In this document: piece by piece, positions 39,240-48,268 of the stretch
How positions within the stretch are numbered: the stretch's first letter is position 1
How the letters are laid out: each line of letters starts with the position of its first letter
Assembly (NCBI RefSeq): GCF_014651055.1
Contig: NZ_BMWD01000023.1
Location: 1 to 64,000 of the forward strand
Length of the DNA: 64,000 nt
Source: Streptomyces fructofermentans
GTDB lineage: Bacteria; Actinomycetota; Actinomycetes; Streptomycetales; Streptomycetaceae
Direction of reading: 5' to 3'
Notes under the pieces: model-generated
Databases searched by the model: none
The model's input: the letters and a program-made list of their open reading frames with translations, nothing else
What the model was told of the DNA's origin: nothing
Made by a program: the position numbers and the translations under genes

Positions 39240-39450
39240 GGACGAATCGCGACGGGAGCCCCGGGCCAAGCCGTCCACCCGGCCGTCTTCGCCGGACTGC
39301 TGATCGCCAACCGGACCAACCGTAGGTCTTCGTCGCGGCGTCGAGTAGGTGGGTGTACACGAGCCTCCGAGTGGGCCCTACGTGCTCGCGGCCGTCCTCG
39401 CCCTGCTTCGAGGCCTCGCGGCCGGATCGGCCTTCCTGCCGCCGCGAACC
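39240..39450 (+). pseudogene. Tandem fragments of the small TM gene and the SLATT gene
   Basis: 39240-39321 repeats 36931-37027 (end of the small membrane-protein gene) with a 12-bp deletion. 39368-39450 then repeats an internal part of the SLATT gene (34187-34270), at about 80-85 per cent identity. Neither has a start. They look like broken duplications joined head to tail. Confidence 0.65.
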
Positions 39451-39730
39451 ACGCCACACCGAGCCGACTTCCAATCCGCTGCAGCCGACACCGCGGTGAC
39501 CGGACCGGGACCGGCAAGCACAACAGCACGGACGGCACGCAGCAGTGACCCGTGCACCCGGCCGAGCGTGGAGCGGGAACGCGCGATGTGCCGCCGCAGG
39601 GCGGCCTCGTCGACGCAGCGCAGTTCGGCGTGGCGGTCGGCTGCTGAAGGACGACACGCCGCTCGATGCAGCACATTCCGGGCCGGTGAACGGCAAGCTT
39701 GAACCGCTCCGTTCAAGAGAGGTGGACCGG
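39451..39730. other. Gene-poor stretch, part of an 800-bp gap
   Basis: No credible gene. The minus strand between about 39560 and 39690 reads protein-like (DRHAELRCVDEAALRRHIAR) without a start, so it may hold another remnant. Confidence 0.35.
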
Positions 39731-39925
39731 ATGGCCACGATGGGAACTGCCGGGCCGGCGCAGGCCCTTGCGCCGGAGAGCGACGCGGAAGGTCGAGGCG
39801 GCGACTACCAGAGCGGCGCTGAGCACGCGCGAGCTCAGATCTCGACCTTCCTGTCTGCTGTCGGCCTCCCTGATCACTGGACGCACGGCACCGCTGAACT
39901 GCCGGCCCCCAGATCGGCCGACTGA
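39731..39925 (+). CDS. Possible small hypothetical protein
   Basis: 64 residues from an ATG at 39731 with GAGGTGG upstream. The sequence is Ala/Gly/Asp-rich, with a helical stretch HARAQISTFLSAVGLPDHW near the middle. It is not recognised, and the surrounding DNA is full of fragments, so it may be spurious. Confidence 0.3.
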   Translation: MATMGTAGPAQALAPESDAEGRGGDYQSGAEHARAQISTFLSAVGLPDHWTHGTAELPAPRSAD

Positions 39926-40033
39926 TTGCCGACTCGGAATGCAAGGACCAGTTCAACTTCAGGCAGGCAGGTACTCCTCACACGTTGGGTCCCGTGTGCG
40001 AGTCGTACGCCCATGGAGTGATGCCGGCGCTGT

Positions 40034-40561
40034 GTGACATGTGTTCGTGGTGAGGGGGCACCCGCGTTGGCCATGCAGGCAGATCAGGCATACGCCAAAG
40101 ACCGTGCCCCCGTTCGAGCCGGGTTTCGGGATGCCGCCTCACGGCACGGGGCAGGAAGGCATCGGCGCATCGGACGGCGGCGGGGCCGCTGGCATCGCAG
40201 GCTGTTGGCCTACCGCGGCATCGAGCTGCAGTGGTCGTCCTCGCCGAGAGGCGCGGGCGAGGAGTGTCTCCTGCTGGTGCACATCCGCAAGGTGGTCGGG
40301 CGGGTGACCTACCGGGCGTGCGACACGTGCGCCGAGGGTGTGATCACTGACGTCGTGCTGGACGAACCGTTCCGCGACAGCGGGCTGGGCACCCGGGCCC
40401 TGTCCCATCTGCGATCCCGGTATCCGGACGTCGCCTGGCGCACCACGCTCGACAACCGCCTCACCCGCGCCCTGCTGCGCCGGATGTGTATCCCCAGGGC
40501 GCCGGCGGGCGCGAAGTGCTTCCACGCCCACAACGGAGTCGTCGACGCTGCCGGCGGTTGA
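40034..40561 (+). CDS. GNAT-like acetyltransferase-fold protein
   Basis: 175 residues, start uncertain (GTG, ATG and other codons within 40 nt). A basic N-terminus (GRHRRIGRRRGRWHRRLL) leads to strands LLLVHIRKVVGRVTYRACD and VITDVVLDEPF. The acetyl-CoA loop RDSGLGTRALSHL matches the R-x-x-G-x-G/A pattern of GNATs, followed by TTLDNRLTRALLRRM. Cysteines in CDTCAEGV could bind metal. Substrate unknown. Confidence 0.5.
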   Translation: MTCVRGEGAPALAMQADQAYAKDRAPVRAGFRDAASRHGAGRHRRIGRRRGRWHRRLLAYRGIELQWSSSPRGAGEECLLLVHIRKVVGRVTYRACDTCAEGVITDVVLDEPFRDSGLGTRALSHLRSRYPDVAWRTTLDNRLTRALLRRMCIPRAPAGAKCFHAHNGVVDAAGG

Positions 40562-40879
40562 GGTCGAAGTGGCGGGACGGGACGTGACGCTCCGCATTGT
40601 GTGAACGAAGGCATCGTGAGCGGTGGGGGAGAAGCCTGGTTCAGCTGTGCGGCGGCGGTGGTGAGGACGATGTCGGCGGCGATGCGCTGTCCGGCGGGGT
40701 TCGGGTCGGCGGGGCCGGGTGGTGACCTCTGCCCCGGACTGCTTGTGCCGTAGTGGTCGGATGCCGTCTCCGCGACCTTGAACTGTCCGTTTTTTAAAGG
40801 AAAGTGAATGTTGCAATGTTTCCAGGTGATTTGGTCGGTAACTCGTGCTGTGACCTCAACAGGGAGCAGGAGTGTAGAG
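40562..40879. other. Intergenic region, 318 bp
   Basis: It precedes the PRC-barrel gene and contains a SigB-like promoter (listed) and a TTTTTTAAAGG tract at 40790-40800. No gene. Confidence 0.5.
40818..40841 (+). promoter_or_regulatory. Putative SigB-like promoter of the PRC gene
   Basis: GTTT at 40818-40821, a 14-nt spacer, CGGTAA at 40836-40841. The -10 departs from GGGTAY at two positions, so it is a weak match. It lies about 40 bp before the PRC-barrel start. Confidence 0.3.
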
Positions 40880-41686
40880 ATGATCACCCGAGAGCAGATC
40901 CCGACTGTGCTGGATCACCCGGTCCACGACGCGGAGGGGAACAAAGTCGGCGACGCGAAGCATGTTTTCTACGACGATGCGACCGGCCGGCCCGAGTGGG
41001 TCACCGTCAAGACAGGGCTGTTCGGCACCAACGAATCCTTTGTCCCCATGAGAGACGCGCACATGGTCGAGGACCACCTCGAGGTATCCGTTACCAAGGA
41101 CCGCATCAGTGACGCTCCCAATGTCGATGCCGACGGCGGACACCTGTCCCCGGACGAGGAGCACCGCCTGTACGAGCACTACGGCATTGCCTGGGACGAG
41201 GCCTGGCAGCAGGCCAACGATCCCGAGCAGGGCGGCTGGGCCAGCACGGACCCCGAGGCAGCCGCCGCTGGGATGGGCACGATGCGCGCCGGGCAGCCCG
41301 GTGATGATGCGATGACGCGCTCCGAAGAAGAGATGCACGTCGGAGCGGAGCGCCAGACGGTCGGCCGGGCCCGGCTGCGGAAGTACGTGGTCACCGAAGA
41401 GCAGCAGCAGACGATTCCCGTACGCCACGAAGAGGTCCGCGTGGTGCGCGAGCCCATCACCGACGCGAACATCGACGACGCGTTGTCCGGCCCCGAGATC
41501 TCGGAGGAAGAGCACGAGGTCATCCTGCACGCGGAGCGGCCCGTCGTGGAGACCAGGGTGGAACCGGTCGAGCGCGTACGCCTGGTCACCGATGAGGTGA
41601 TCGAGGAGGAAACCGTCACGGGCACCGTGCGCAAGGAGCGCATCGAAACCGACTACGAGGACGACGACGAGGGCCGGCGAGGCTGA
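40880..41686 (+). CDS. PRC-barrel and DUF2382 stress protein
   Basis: 268 residues. A PRC-barrel domain (about 1-80) starts ITREQIPTVLDHPVHDAEGNKVGDAKHVFYDDATGRPEWV. An acidic linker follows. The C-terminal DUF2382/YsnF-like domain (about 150-258) has GRARLRKYVVTEEQQQTIPVRHEEVRVVREP and HAERPVVETRVEPVERVRLVTDEVIEEETV. Such proteins are general-stress components in actinobacteria and Bacillus (YsnF). AGCAGGAG lies about 7 nt upstream of the ATG. It ends at a strong terminator, so it is probably monocistronic. Confidence 0.85.
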   Translation: MITREQIPTVLDHPVHDAEGNKVGDAKHVFYDDATGRPEWVTVKTGLFGTNESFVPMRDAHMVEDHLEVSVTKDRISDAPNVDADGGHLSPDEEHRLYEHYGIAWDEAWQQANDPEQGGWASTDPEAAAAGMGTMRAGQPGDDAMTRSEEEMHVGAERQTVGRARLRKYVVTEEQQQTIPVRHEEVRVVREPITDANIDDALSGPEISEEEHEVILHAERPVVETRVEPVERVRLVTDEVIEEETVTGTVRKERIETDYEDDDEGRRG

Positions 41687-41825
41687 ACGGTCCGGTCTCC
41701 GGCACGCCGTGTCCTGCCGCTGATGGCGGTCGGCCACGGCGGTGTCCTGCCGCCGCACTCTTTCGCGGACGGTGCGGCGTCCCGCCCACATCCCAAGCAC
41801 TGATCAGGTCCGCTGGAAGTACAGG

Positions 41826-41871
41826 AGCGTGGGGCAGACCGGCCCGCAGGTCGGTCTGCCCCACGCTTTTG
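41826..41871 (+). terminator. Rho-independent terminator of the PRC gene
   Basis: AGCGTGGGGCAGACCG (41826-41841) pairs perfectly over 16 bp with CGGTCTGCCCCACGCT (41852-41867) around a 10-nt loop, followed by TTTTG. This is the clearest intrinsic terminator in the window. Confidence 0.8.
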
Positions 41872-42075
41872 TCAGCCGGACCAGGTTCCGATCAACCGAC
41901 GGGTGGAGACGATGCCGGCGGCCGTGGCCGTGGCCGTGGCCGCGGTGGCTGTGGTGTGGATGGCGCCGTGAAGTGCGGCGACCAGGACCACCTCGCCCCG
42001 GGCGCGGACGGGAACGGCGGCCGTGCCGACGCGTCCGACCGGCCCGTACGCGACTGCTGATGATGCTTCGTCGGC

Positions 42076-42522
42076 TCAGCTCTTCTTGCGGCGGCGGGCC
42101 AACCACACCACGGTGATGCCCGCGGCGACCAGCAGCCAGGTGCGGTTTTCCCGGGCCAGCTGCGCGGACCGGGTCGTCTTCTGCCGCAGGGGTTCGGGTG
42201 CCTTCTCCTCCCACATCCGTCCGGCCTGAGCCGACGTGGTGCGGATCTGCCCCGCCGCCCGGGCGGCCGCGTCCTTGACCGGATCGGGCAGCTTGTCCTG
42301 GACCTGGGAGGTGGTCTTCGCGGCCTGCTCCTTCAACTCGCCGGCCTTGACGGCAACCTGCTCCTTCAGTTCGCCGGCCCTGTGTTGGGCGCGGGCCTTG
42401 ACGTCGGTCTTGGCCGCGAGGGCCTCGACCGTCTGCCCGAGGTCGCGGCGGGTCTGTTCGACCTGTTCACGGAGCTGGTCGGGGCTGGGCGCGCTCTGCT
42501 GGTCGGCGGGCTGCTGGGTCAT
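42076..42522 (-). CDS. DUF3618 protein with C-terminal TM
   Basis: 148 residues. The N-terminal DUF3618 helix is DQLREQVEQTRRDLGQTVEALAAKTDV (about 15-41), followed by an Ala/Lys/Glu-rich stretch with repeated GELKEQ (about 50-70) and a C-terminal TM helix NRTWLLVAAGITVVWLARRRKK. It overlaps the holin-X gene by 4 bp (ATGA at 42519-42522). The pair forms an operon common in streptomycetes and possibly acts at the envelope; the mechanism is unknown. Confidence 0.8.
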   Translation of the reverse strand: MTQQPADQQSAPSPDQLREQVEQTRRDLGQTVEALAAKTDVKARAQHRAGELKEQVAVKAGELKEQAAKTTSQVQDKLPDPVKDAAARAAGQIRTTSAQAGRMWEEKAPEPLRQKTTRSAQLARENRTWLLVAAGITVVWLARRRKKS

Positions 42523-42953
42523 CGGTGTGCACTCCTCTTGATTTCGGCCACGTCGGCCTTCACGTTCTCGATCGTGCTCTCGGGCGTCACGGGGGCGGCC
42601 TTACCGGCCTGCTTCTTGCCGCTGAGGGCCAGGACCGCGGCCATGACGCCGAGAACCGCGGTCACGATGAGGGCCGCGGCCCATACCGGCAGTACCAGGG
42701 CCAAGGCCGCGATCACCGTGGCCACGAGTGCCTGAAGCATCAGGAAGCCGACCAGTGACGCACCGCCGAACAGGCCTCCGCTCTTGCCGTAGCGCCTGCC
42801 CTTCTCCTTCATCTCCGCCTGCGCCAGTTTCAGCTCGCCGCGCACCAGCTCGGTCAGCTGCTGCGAGGCCTGCTGGACCAGTTCGCCCACCGGCTCGTGC
42901 CCCCTGTGCCCGTCGTTGCCCGACGTGAGGCCCTGCTGTTGTGTACTCGACAC
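42519..42953 (-). CDS. Holin-X (DUF1469) family membrane protein
   Basis: 144 residues. An amphipathic helix with ELVQQASQQLTELVRGELKLAQAEMKEKGRRYGKS (about 22-56) is followed by two TM helices near 66-86 and 92-110 and a cytoplasmic tail. This is the actinobacterial holin-X superfamily signature, also called 'phage holin family' although usually chromosomal and not phage-borne. It starts at a GTG (42953) with a good Shine-Dalgarno (AGGAGGTG). A GGGTAC on the minus strand at 43031-43036 could be a SigB-family -10. Confidence 0.8.
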   Translation of the reverse strand: MSSTQQQGLTSGNDGHRGHEPVGELVQQASQQLTELVRGELKLAQAEMKEKGRRYGKSGGLFGGASLVGFLMLQALVATVIAALALVLPVWAAALIVTAVLGVMAAVLALSGKKQAGKAAPVTPESTIENVKADVAEIKRSAHR

Positions 42954-43108
42954 GCGATCACCTCCTGCTGTGTGGTTCCTGTCAGTCGGGTCGTCGCGTC
43001 GAGGTGCCCCGGCTGTCCGACGGGTGGCGAGTACCCCGCACGGAGCCGTTCAGAAGCAGAACGCTCTGCCGTGAACAGCGGTGGCACCACGGGGTCGGTG
43101 TGGGGTCG

Positions 43109-43654
43109 CTACGTGCGATGTGGCAGCAGACGGGGAAGGCGCCGGGCGCACCAGGCGGCCCCGAGGCCGATCAGCGCGCCGGCTGCGACATCGGTGGGGT
43201 AGTGGGCTCCCGACTGCACGCGCTCGACGGCCACCAGGGCGGCCGGTACCGCGCACAGCGCGCCGACCAGCGGCCAGGCGGGAGCGGTGGCGGCGGTGAA
43301 GGCGATGGCGGCCGCGGTGTGTCCGGAGGGGAACGAGGAGGAGTCGGGCCGCTCCTCGACCTCATCGTGGTCGATCCACTCCTTGGGCGGGCGGCGACGG
43401 TCCACGAGTTGCTTGCACACACCGTTGGCGACCAGCTGGGCGACAGTGAGGGCCGCAAGCCCCGAGGCTGCGGCCGTCCGCCCGCGCCGCCCGCCGAACG
43501 TGGTCATCACCGCCGCCGTGCCGCACCACAGTTTGGTGCCCTCGGCCTTCTCCTCCACGGCGGACAGCAGCCGTCCGACGGTCACCGGAATGCGGGCGGC
43601 CGCCTGCTGCGTCAGCTGCCGATCCGCTGTGCGAACCCCCGACACGAGTCTCAT
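43109..43654 (-). CDS. PAP2-family membrane phosphatase
   Basis: 181 residues with about five TM segments. The three PAP2 motifs are present: KQLVDRRRP (about 81-89), FPSGHTAAA (about 107-115) and ERVQSGAHYPTD (about 143-154), which contain the catalytic histidines. It should hydrolyse a lipid phosphate such as undecaprenyl pyrophosphate or phosphatidate at the membrane outer face. It is followed by the YihY gene upstream on the same strand, with a 61-bp gap. Confidence 0.88.
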   Translation of the reverse strand: MRLVSGVRTADRQLTQQAAARIPVTVGRLLSAVEEKAEGTKLWCGTAAVMTTFGGRRGRTAAASGLAALTVAQLVANGVCKQLVDRRRPPKEWIDHDEVEERPDSSSFPSGHTAAAIAFTAATAPAWPLVGALCAVPAALVAVERVQSGAHYPTDVAAGALIGLGAAWCARRLPRLLPHRT

Positions 43655-43715
43655 GACCCCTGAGTGTCCGCAAGCGCGCGCGGCACACTTCGCTGTTTCT
43701 GCCTGCCGTCGGGCA

Positions 43716-44777
43716 TCACTGCGCCGGCCCTTGCTCGTCCAGGCGCCGTCGGTCCTCCTCGTCCCACTTCCGGGTGTCGCGCGGCTGGGTGTAGGGCTCG
43801 GTCTGCGGCGGCATCCCTCCGGCGATCGCCCGTTGGCGTAGGGCCTCCGCGTCGAACTCCAGCCCCAGGAGGATGGCCAGATTGCTGATCCACAGCCACA
43901 CCAGGAAGACGACGACGCCGGCCATCGCGCCGTAGGTCTTGTTGTACGAGCCGAAGTTGGCCACGTAGAACGCGAATCCGGCGGAGGCGAGCATCCAGAT
44001 CGCCAGGGCCAGGAAACTGCCCGGAGTGATCCACTTGAAGCCTTTGACCTTCGCGTTCGGGGTGGCCCAGTACAGGAGCGCGATCATCACGGTGACCAGC
44101 AGGACCAGGACGGGCCACTTGGCGATGGACCACACCGTCAGCGCGGTGTCACCGATCCCGAGCGCCGTGCCCGCCTCGCGGGCGATGCCGCCGGTGAAGA
44201 CCACGATCAGCGCACTGATCACGGCCAGGACCATGAGGACGACCGTGACACCGAGGCGCACCGGCAGGATCTTCCACACCGGGCGGCCCTCGGGCATGTC
44301 GTAGACGGCGTTCGCGGCGCGGATGAACGCCGCGACGTAGCCGGAGGCCGACCACAGTGCCACCACCAGGGCCACCACGGCCACCAGGGAGCCGATGCCG
44401 GCGTTGCCCTGCAACTGCTCCACGGCGCGGGTGATGATGTCACGCGCGGGGCCGGGGGCGAGCTGCTGGAGATTGTCCAGAACCTTGTCCGTGGTCGACC
44501 TGCCGGTGATGCCCAGCAGGGAGACCAGCACCAGCAGCGCCGGGAACAGGGCGAGGATGCCGTAGTACGTCAGTGCCGCCGCCCGGTCGGTCAGCTCGTC
44601 CTTCTTGAACTCACGCAGACTCCCGCTGAGCACCTTGCCCCACGCCCGCCTGGGCAGCTTCGTCGGTGCGTCCGGCGCCCGCCGTTCCACCTCGGGGCCG
44701 GGACCGACCTCTTCCGGGCTCAGCTCACCCTGGTCACTCTTTCGATCTTTTTGTCCCGAAAGACTGAATTTCGCCAT
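43716..44777 (-). CDS. YihY/BrkB family membrane protein
   Basis: 353 residues. The N-terminal acidic/basic head (about 1-45) is followed by six TM segments and YihY motifs: RAAALTYYGILALFPALLVLVSLLG near 64-88, SGYVAAFIRAANAVYDMPEGRPVWKILPVRL, and GSYNKTYGAMAGVVVFLVWLWISNLAILLGLEFDAE near 275-310. Often mis-called ribonuclease BN. The function is unclear but probably envelope-related. A GGGTAC lies 9-14 nt before the ATG on the minus strand, a possible SigB-family -10 that would leave almost no leader. Confidence 0.88.
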   Translation of the reverse strand: MAKFSLSGQKDRKSDQGELSPEEVGPGPEVERRAPDAPTKLPRRAWGKVLSGSLREFKKDELTDRAAALTYYGILALFPALLVLVSLLGITGRSTTDKVLDNLQQLAPGPARDIITRAVEQLQGNAGIGSLVAVVALVVALWSASGYVAAFIRAANAVYDMPEGRPVWKILPVRLGVTVVLMVLAVISALIVVFTGGIAREAGTALGIGDTALTVWSIAKWPVLVLLVTVMIALLYWATPNAKVKGFKWITPGSFLALAIWMLASAGFAFYVANFGSYNKTYGAMAGVVVFLVWLWISNLAILLGLEFDAEALRQRAIAGGMPPQTEPYTQPRDTRKWDEEDRRRLDEQGPAQ

Positions 44778-45495
44778 GGGTGGCGGGTACCCCGGCTCAT
44801 GGCGTTGAGCAACAAGGGGAAGGATTCAAAACACCAAGCGCGCAGGCCACCGGCGGTTCGCCGCTCGAGACACCGGGTGAGGGCGCAGCAGGAGAGGGAC
44901 GGCAAGAGGATCGCGCGGCGCAGAGCACCGCCTCCGTTTCGGAGTGGAGGTGACCTGGCACCGCTGCAGATGTCCGGCAGGTCTGCCTCGGACGCGCTCG
45001 CTCCGTCCCAGGACGTCCGGAACCTCTCGAAGCGTTGCCGTTGAACGCGGTCACCGTCACCGGGCCGCCAACTGGCCGGGAGGGACCGGGCAGGCGCGGC
45101 CACAGCCCATGAGGCTGTCCCCGGGATCCGGCGTGTGCCGGTTTGGGCGGGGAGAGTGCGGTCACTCATAGGGCAGATGCCCGAAGGACCGGGGCGCTGA
45201 CCGTTGAGACAACAGCGGCCAGTTCCGGCGGGGCGTTGCAGCACGGCCGTATTCGACACGGCCGGCTCAGCGCTGGGGCGAGGCCTCTTCGATGTTACGT
45301 GGCGCCCGCCTCACCAAGATCCCTGATGGGTCCGCTGCCGCCGTCGGCGACGCCCGCCGCCGGTCAACTCTGGCGACTGCGGCGGGTATCCGCCACGCCA
45401 CATCGACGGGCCGGGCCCGACTGCTCCGGACATCCGACATCGACACATGCACGGTGCGACGGCTGACACCGTGCCCACCCAGGCAAAGGATCATC
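44778..45495. other. Intergenic region, 718 bp
   Basis: No gene on either strand has coding codon use. It holds one copy of a ~105-bp repeat (listed). The rest is unstructured. Confidence 0.5.
45111..45217 (+). repeat. Copy 1 of a conserved ~105-bp intergenic element
   Basis: About 80 per cent identical to 57076-57182. The core CGGTCACTCATAGGGC is exact. It contains a small hairpin GGGC-AGAT-GCCC whose loop differs in the other copy. It lies about 280 bp before the next gene start; the other copy is about 350 bp before the Dps gene. Confidence 0.65.
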
Positions 45496-46068
45496 ATGAC
45501 GGAACGCAACACGCTCCTGCGCAGCACGCACGACCTCGGTCTGGCCGCATGGTTCGGTGGGGCACTGATGGGTGCCGTCGGCCTCAACGGAGCCGCCGAG
45601 AAGGAGGGCGTCACCGACGTCGGCACCACACGCATCGCGTCCGCGGGCTGGGCGAAGTGGGCGCCGGTGGGAGTGGTTGCTGTCGGCGCCCACCTGCTCG
45701 GCGGTACGGGCCTTCTCGTCGCGAACCGCGGCCGTGTCCGCGACCAGAAGGGCGTTGCCGGCTCCACCGCCGCCAAGACGGCCCTGACGAGCGCGGCGCT
45801 CGTCGCCACCGCCTACACGCGGGCGTTGGGCAAGAAGGTCGACCTCGCCACGTCGCAGAAGGAGGAGGACCGGGAAACCGCGGAGGAAGCCCCGCTGAGC
45901 CAGCAGGACGCGCAGAAGCAGCTCGCCCTCATGCAGTGGGTGGTACCCGCGCTGACCGCCGGCCTCGTCGTCCTCAACGCACTTCACGGCGAGCAGCAGC
46001 GCCCCGCCCAGCAGGTCCGCGGAGCCGTACGCAAGGCGCTCGGCATCCAGAACCTGCACAAGCGCTGA
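45496..46068 (+). CDS. Hypothetical membrane stress protein
   Basis: 190 residues, ATG at 45496 with AAAGGA 7 nt upstream. Three hydrophobic stretches lie near 17-35 (AAWFGGALMGAVGLNGA), 55-75 (WAPVGVVAVGAHLLGGTGLLVA) and 150-165 (WVVPALTAGLVVLNAL). A charged central loop (KEEDRETAEEAPLSQQDAQKQ) lies between. No known domain. A ~105-bp repeat lies about 280 bp upstream. Confidence 0.6.
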   Translation: MTERNTLLRSTHDLGLAAWFGGALMGAVGLNGAAEKEGVTDVGTTRIASAGWAKWAPVGVVAVGAHLLGGTGLLVANRGRVRDQKGVAGSTAAKTALTSAALVATAYTRALGKKVDLATSQKEEDRETAEEAPLSQQDAQKQLALMQWVVPALTAGLVVLNALHGEQQRPAQQVRGAVRKALGIQNLHKR

Positions 46069-46935
46069 CGTCGCTCACTGACCGGTTGGGGCAGGTGAGG
46101 CGGTCGGCACAGCGCGTTCCGGCGTGGTGGTCGGTGACTGGGCGGGGGCCGCGGAGGCAGGAGGGGCGCTGTACTGCCTCTGGTCTTGCGGTGCCCTGTC
46201 TCGGGGCAGGGGGCAGGTCCGTACGGGCCCGCCCCCTGCTACCGCGCTGGGTACCGGCTGCTTCTGCGGCGCGAGGCAGTCCTTGAAGATCTGGAGCGGC
46301 GCCGCCGCACCGGTCCGGGAAAGCACGAGTGCGACCAGAACCCGGAGTGCGCAGTGAGGGGATGGGGGTCCGTGGGACGGCGGGGAGTCCGCCGGAGTGC
46401 CCCATCCTCGGAGGTCGACGGTTGGATGTCTCCCTTTGCCCTTGCGGGGCTTTGCCGGCGCGCCGGCCGGTACGCGGCGGTATGCGAGGCACTCGCCGCG
46501 TAGCGGCCGGCACGCCGAACGATGCGGTTCCCCGGGGCCGTGAGCCCTGAGGAACCCCGGGGCTCTCTTCCGAACCTCCGGTGACCGAGTAGCCTCCTGA
46601 GCCCTGCCCTACACGCACCATCTGCAAGTGAATCGACTGATACCCGTAGAAATGTGTCATCCGTCCTGCCTGCCGCGGCACCCACCTGAATGCGAGAGGC
46701 GGCCTCGCCGGCACCACGCGCCCAAGGGGCACCGAGCGGGCGGGGCCCCTTTCGCCCGGTTGCACGCCGCTGCATGGAGGGCGGGCCCGGCGGCGCAGGC
46801 CTCACGCACAGCGGCCGAAGTCCGCTCAGATGGCAGGACTTTGGTTGCGTGGCCGTTCACCGAGAGGGACCGCCGCGAGCTTCGTGAGAGGGGTCGGCAT
46901 CGTCGCAGCCGTGGTTGCGGGCTCGCGGTTCCCCT
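46069..46935. other. Gene-poor stretch, 867 bp
   Basis: The largest open frame (minus 46075-46326) has a Pro/Ser/Thr-rich end but only moderate third-position GC and no clear start. No gene is called. A promoter-free AT-richer patch lies at 46600-46660. Confidence 0.4.
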
Positions 46936-47670
46936 TCATGGGCGGGAGGGCAGTTCGGGTGCGGCTGGCGGCTGGCCCGTCAGACTGGTGATCATCTGGG
47001 CGCACAGCTCACGGAGCTTGATATTGCGGTGCTGTGAGGCGGAGCGCAGGATGCCGAAGGCGACGTCGGCGGTGCAGCGTCGCTGGGCCATGACCATCCC
47101 CAGGGCCTGGTCGATGACAGCGCGGGACTGCATCGCGGTGCGCATCTGCTCGGCGAACTGCCGGGTGTCCGCGAGACGTTCGGCCAGCATGATGGCGCTG
47201 CCGGCCTGCGCGGCCAGCGACCGCAGTACCGTCAGATCAGCACCGTGGAAGGCGCGGGGCGGCCCGGTGTAGCAGTTGAGAGCACCCACGGGGCCGATGA
47301 GGTCGGCGATGGGCAACGACAGGGAGGAACGGATCCCGCTGGCGGCCGCATACGCGGGATAGTCGCCCCAGGCCGTCTCGCCGAGCATGTCGTCGACCAC
47401 GATCTCTTTGCCGGTGCGGGCGGACTGCAGGCACGGTCCGTCGTCCTGGCCGTACTGCTTCTCATCCAGCGGAAGGGCAGCCGACCCGGCACTGACGACG
47501 GTCAGCGGCCGGTGATCACGCTCGATCGTCACGCCGACGCCCGCAGCCTGCGTCAGCTTCAGAGCTGCGTCCGCAAGAGACTGGAGGAAGTCCTCCAGGG
47601 AATCTGTCTCCAGCAACCACTGCATAACGGCCGCACTGTCGTACGTGCTGCCTGCATTCTCCGTGTTCAC
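46936..47670 (-). CDS. GAF-ANTAR antiterminator regulator
   Basis: 244 residues. A GAF domain (about 20-170) has YGQDDGPCLQSARTGKEIVVDDMLGE, then an ANTAR domain (about 180-233) with RAVIDQALGMVMAQRRCTADVAFGILRSASQHRNIKLRELCAQMI. The start was set at the GTG at 47670, with AAGGGAG 7 nt upstream. It is probably an RNA-binding antiterminator that responds to a ligand or partner. It stands alone between two gene-poor stretches. Confidence 0.85.
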   Translation of the reverse strand: MNTENAGSTYDSAAVMQWLLETDSLEDFLQSLADAALKLTQAAGVGVTIERDHRPLTVVSAGSAALPLDEKQYGQDDGPCLQSARTGKEIVVDDMLGETAWGDYPAYAAASGIRSSLSLPIADLIGPVGALNCYTGPPRAFHGADLTVLRSLAAQAGSAIMLAERLADTRQFAEQMRTAMQSRAVIDQALGMVMAQRRCTADVAFGILRSASQHRNIKLRELCAQMITSLTGQPPAAPELPSRP

Positions 47671-48268
47671 GCTGTGACTCCCTTGCATGCCCGCACGCTC
47701 TGGGCGGCGGCGTGGCGTCTCGCCCGGGCGATGAATCTCGGCTCTTGGAAGACATTCGGTATCTGGACGCCTCTCCAGCACACCGCCGGCGACGGAATCG
47801 CGCCCGTCCCGAGTTCCCCACCTCGGTGCGGCCATGCACCGCCGGTTCTCGCGACTGCCGGCCGGCGCGCACTTCAAGGGTCGATATCCGCCCTCATCGC
47901 AGCAGCACGATGCCCGGCCTCACCTGCAGCAGGCCTGCCGCAACCCGTTCCTTCAAGGGCAACCGTGGCCGGTGCGTCGTGCAGGAGCAGCAGACCCGGC
48001 TCACAACGCCAGCCGCCACCGATCGGCCCTCCTGCCGAGCCTCGGCCGGGGCGTTGTGGGTGTTTCGGCCAAGGCGCTCAGAGACCGACACGACTCCGTT
48101 GCCGCGGCAGGCTCGCCTGTTTCACATCCGCCGTCCGGGGTAGCCGTGCGGCGCGCTCGAGACATTCCGGCGCATGGTCGGAACGGGTCTCCTGGCAAGT
48201 CGGACACCTCAACGGCTGCGCCGGACGACCGTCCAGGCGAGTCCCGTCCTCTTCCTGGGAAGTCTCAC
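47671..48268. other. Gene-poor stretch, 598 bp
   Basis: No gene or strong structure is seen. A run of short frames on both strands shows no coding bias. Confidence 0.4.

Noticed and set aside
42519..42953. Prophage remnant because of the 'phage holin' label
   Set aside because: The holin-X family is a common chromosomal stress protein in actinobacteria, and no other phage gene is nearby.
45143..45466. An ORF inside the repeated element (and its counterpart at 57097-57528) with the shared peptide VTHRADAR
   Set aside because: The shared peptide covers only the repeated part; the frames diverge completely after it and codon use is not coding-like, so a non-coding element is more likely.
46075..46326. 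An 83-codon minus-strand frame with a Pro/Ser/Thr-rich end
   Set aside because: Only moderate codon bias, no start signal and no recognisable domain.
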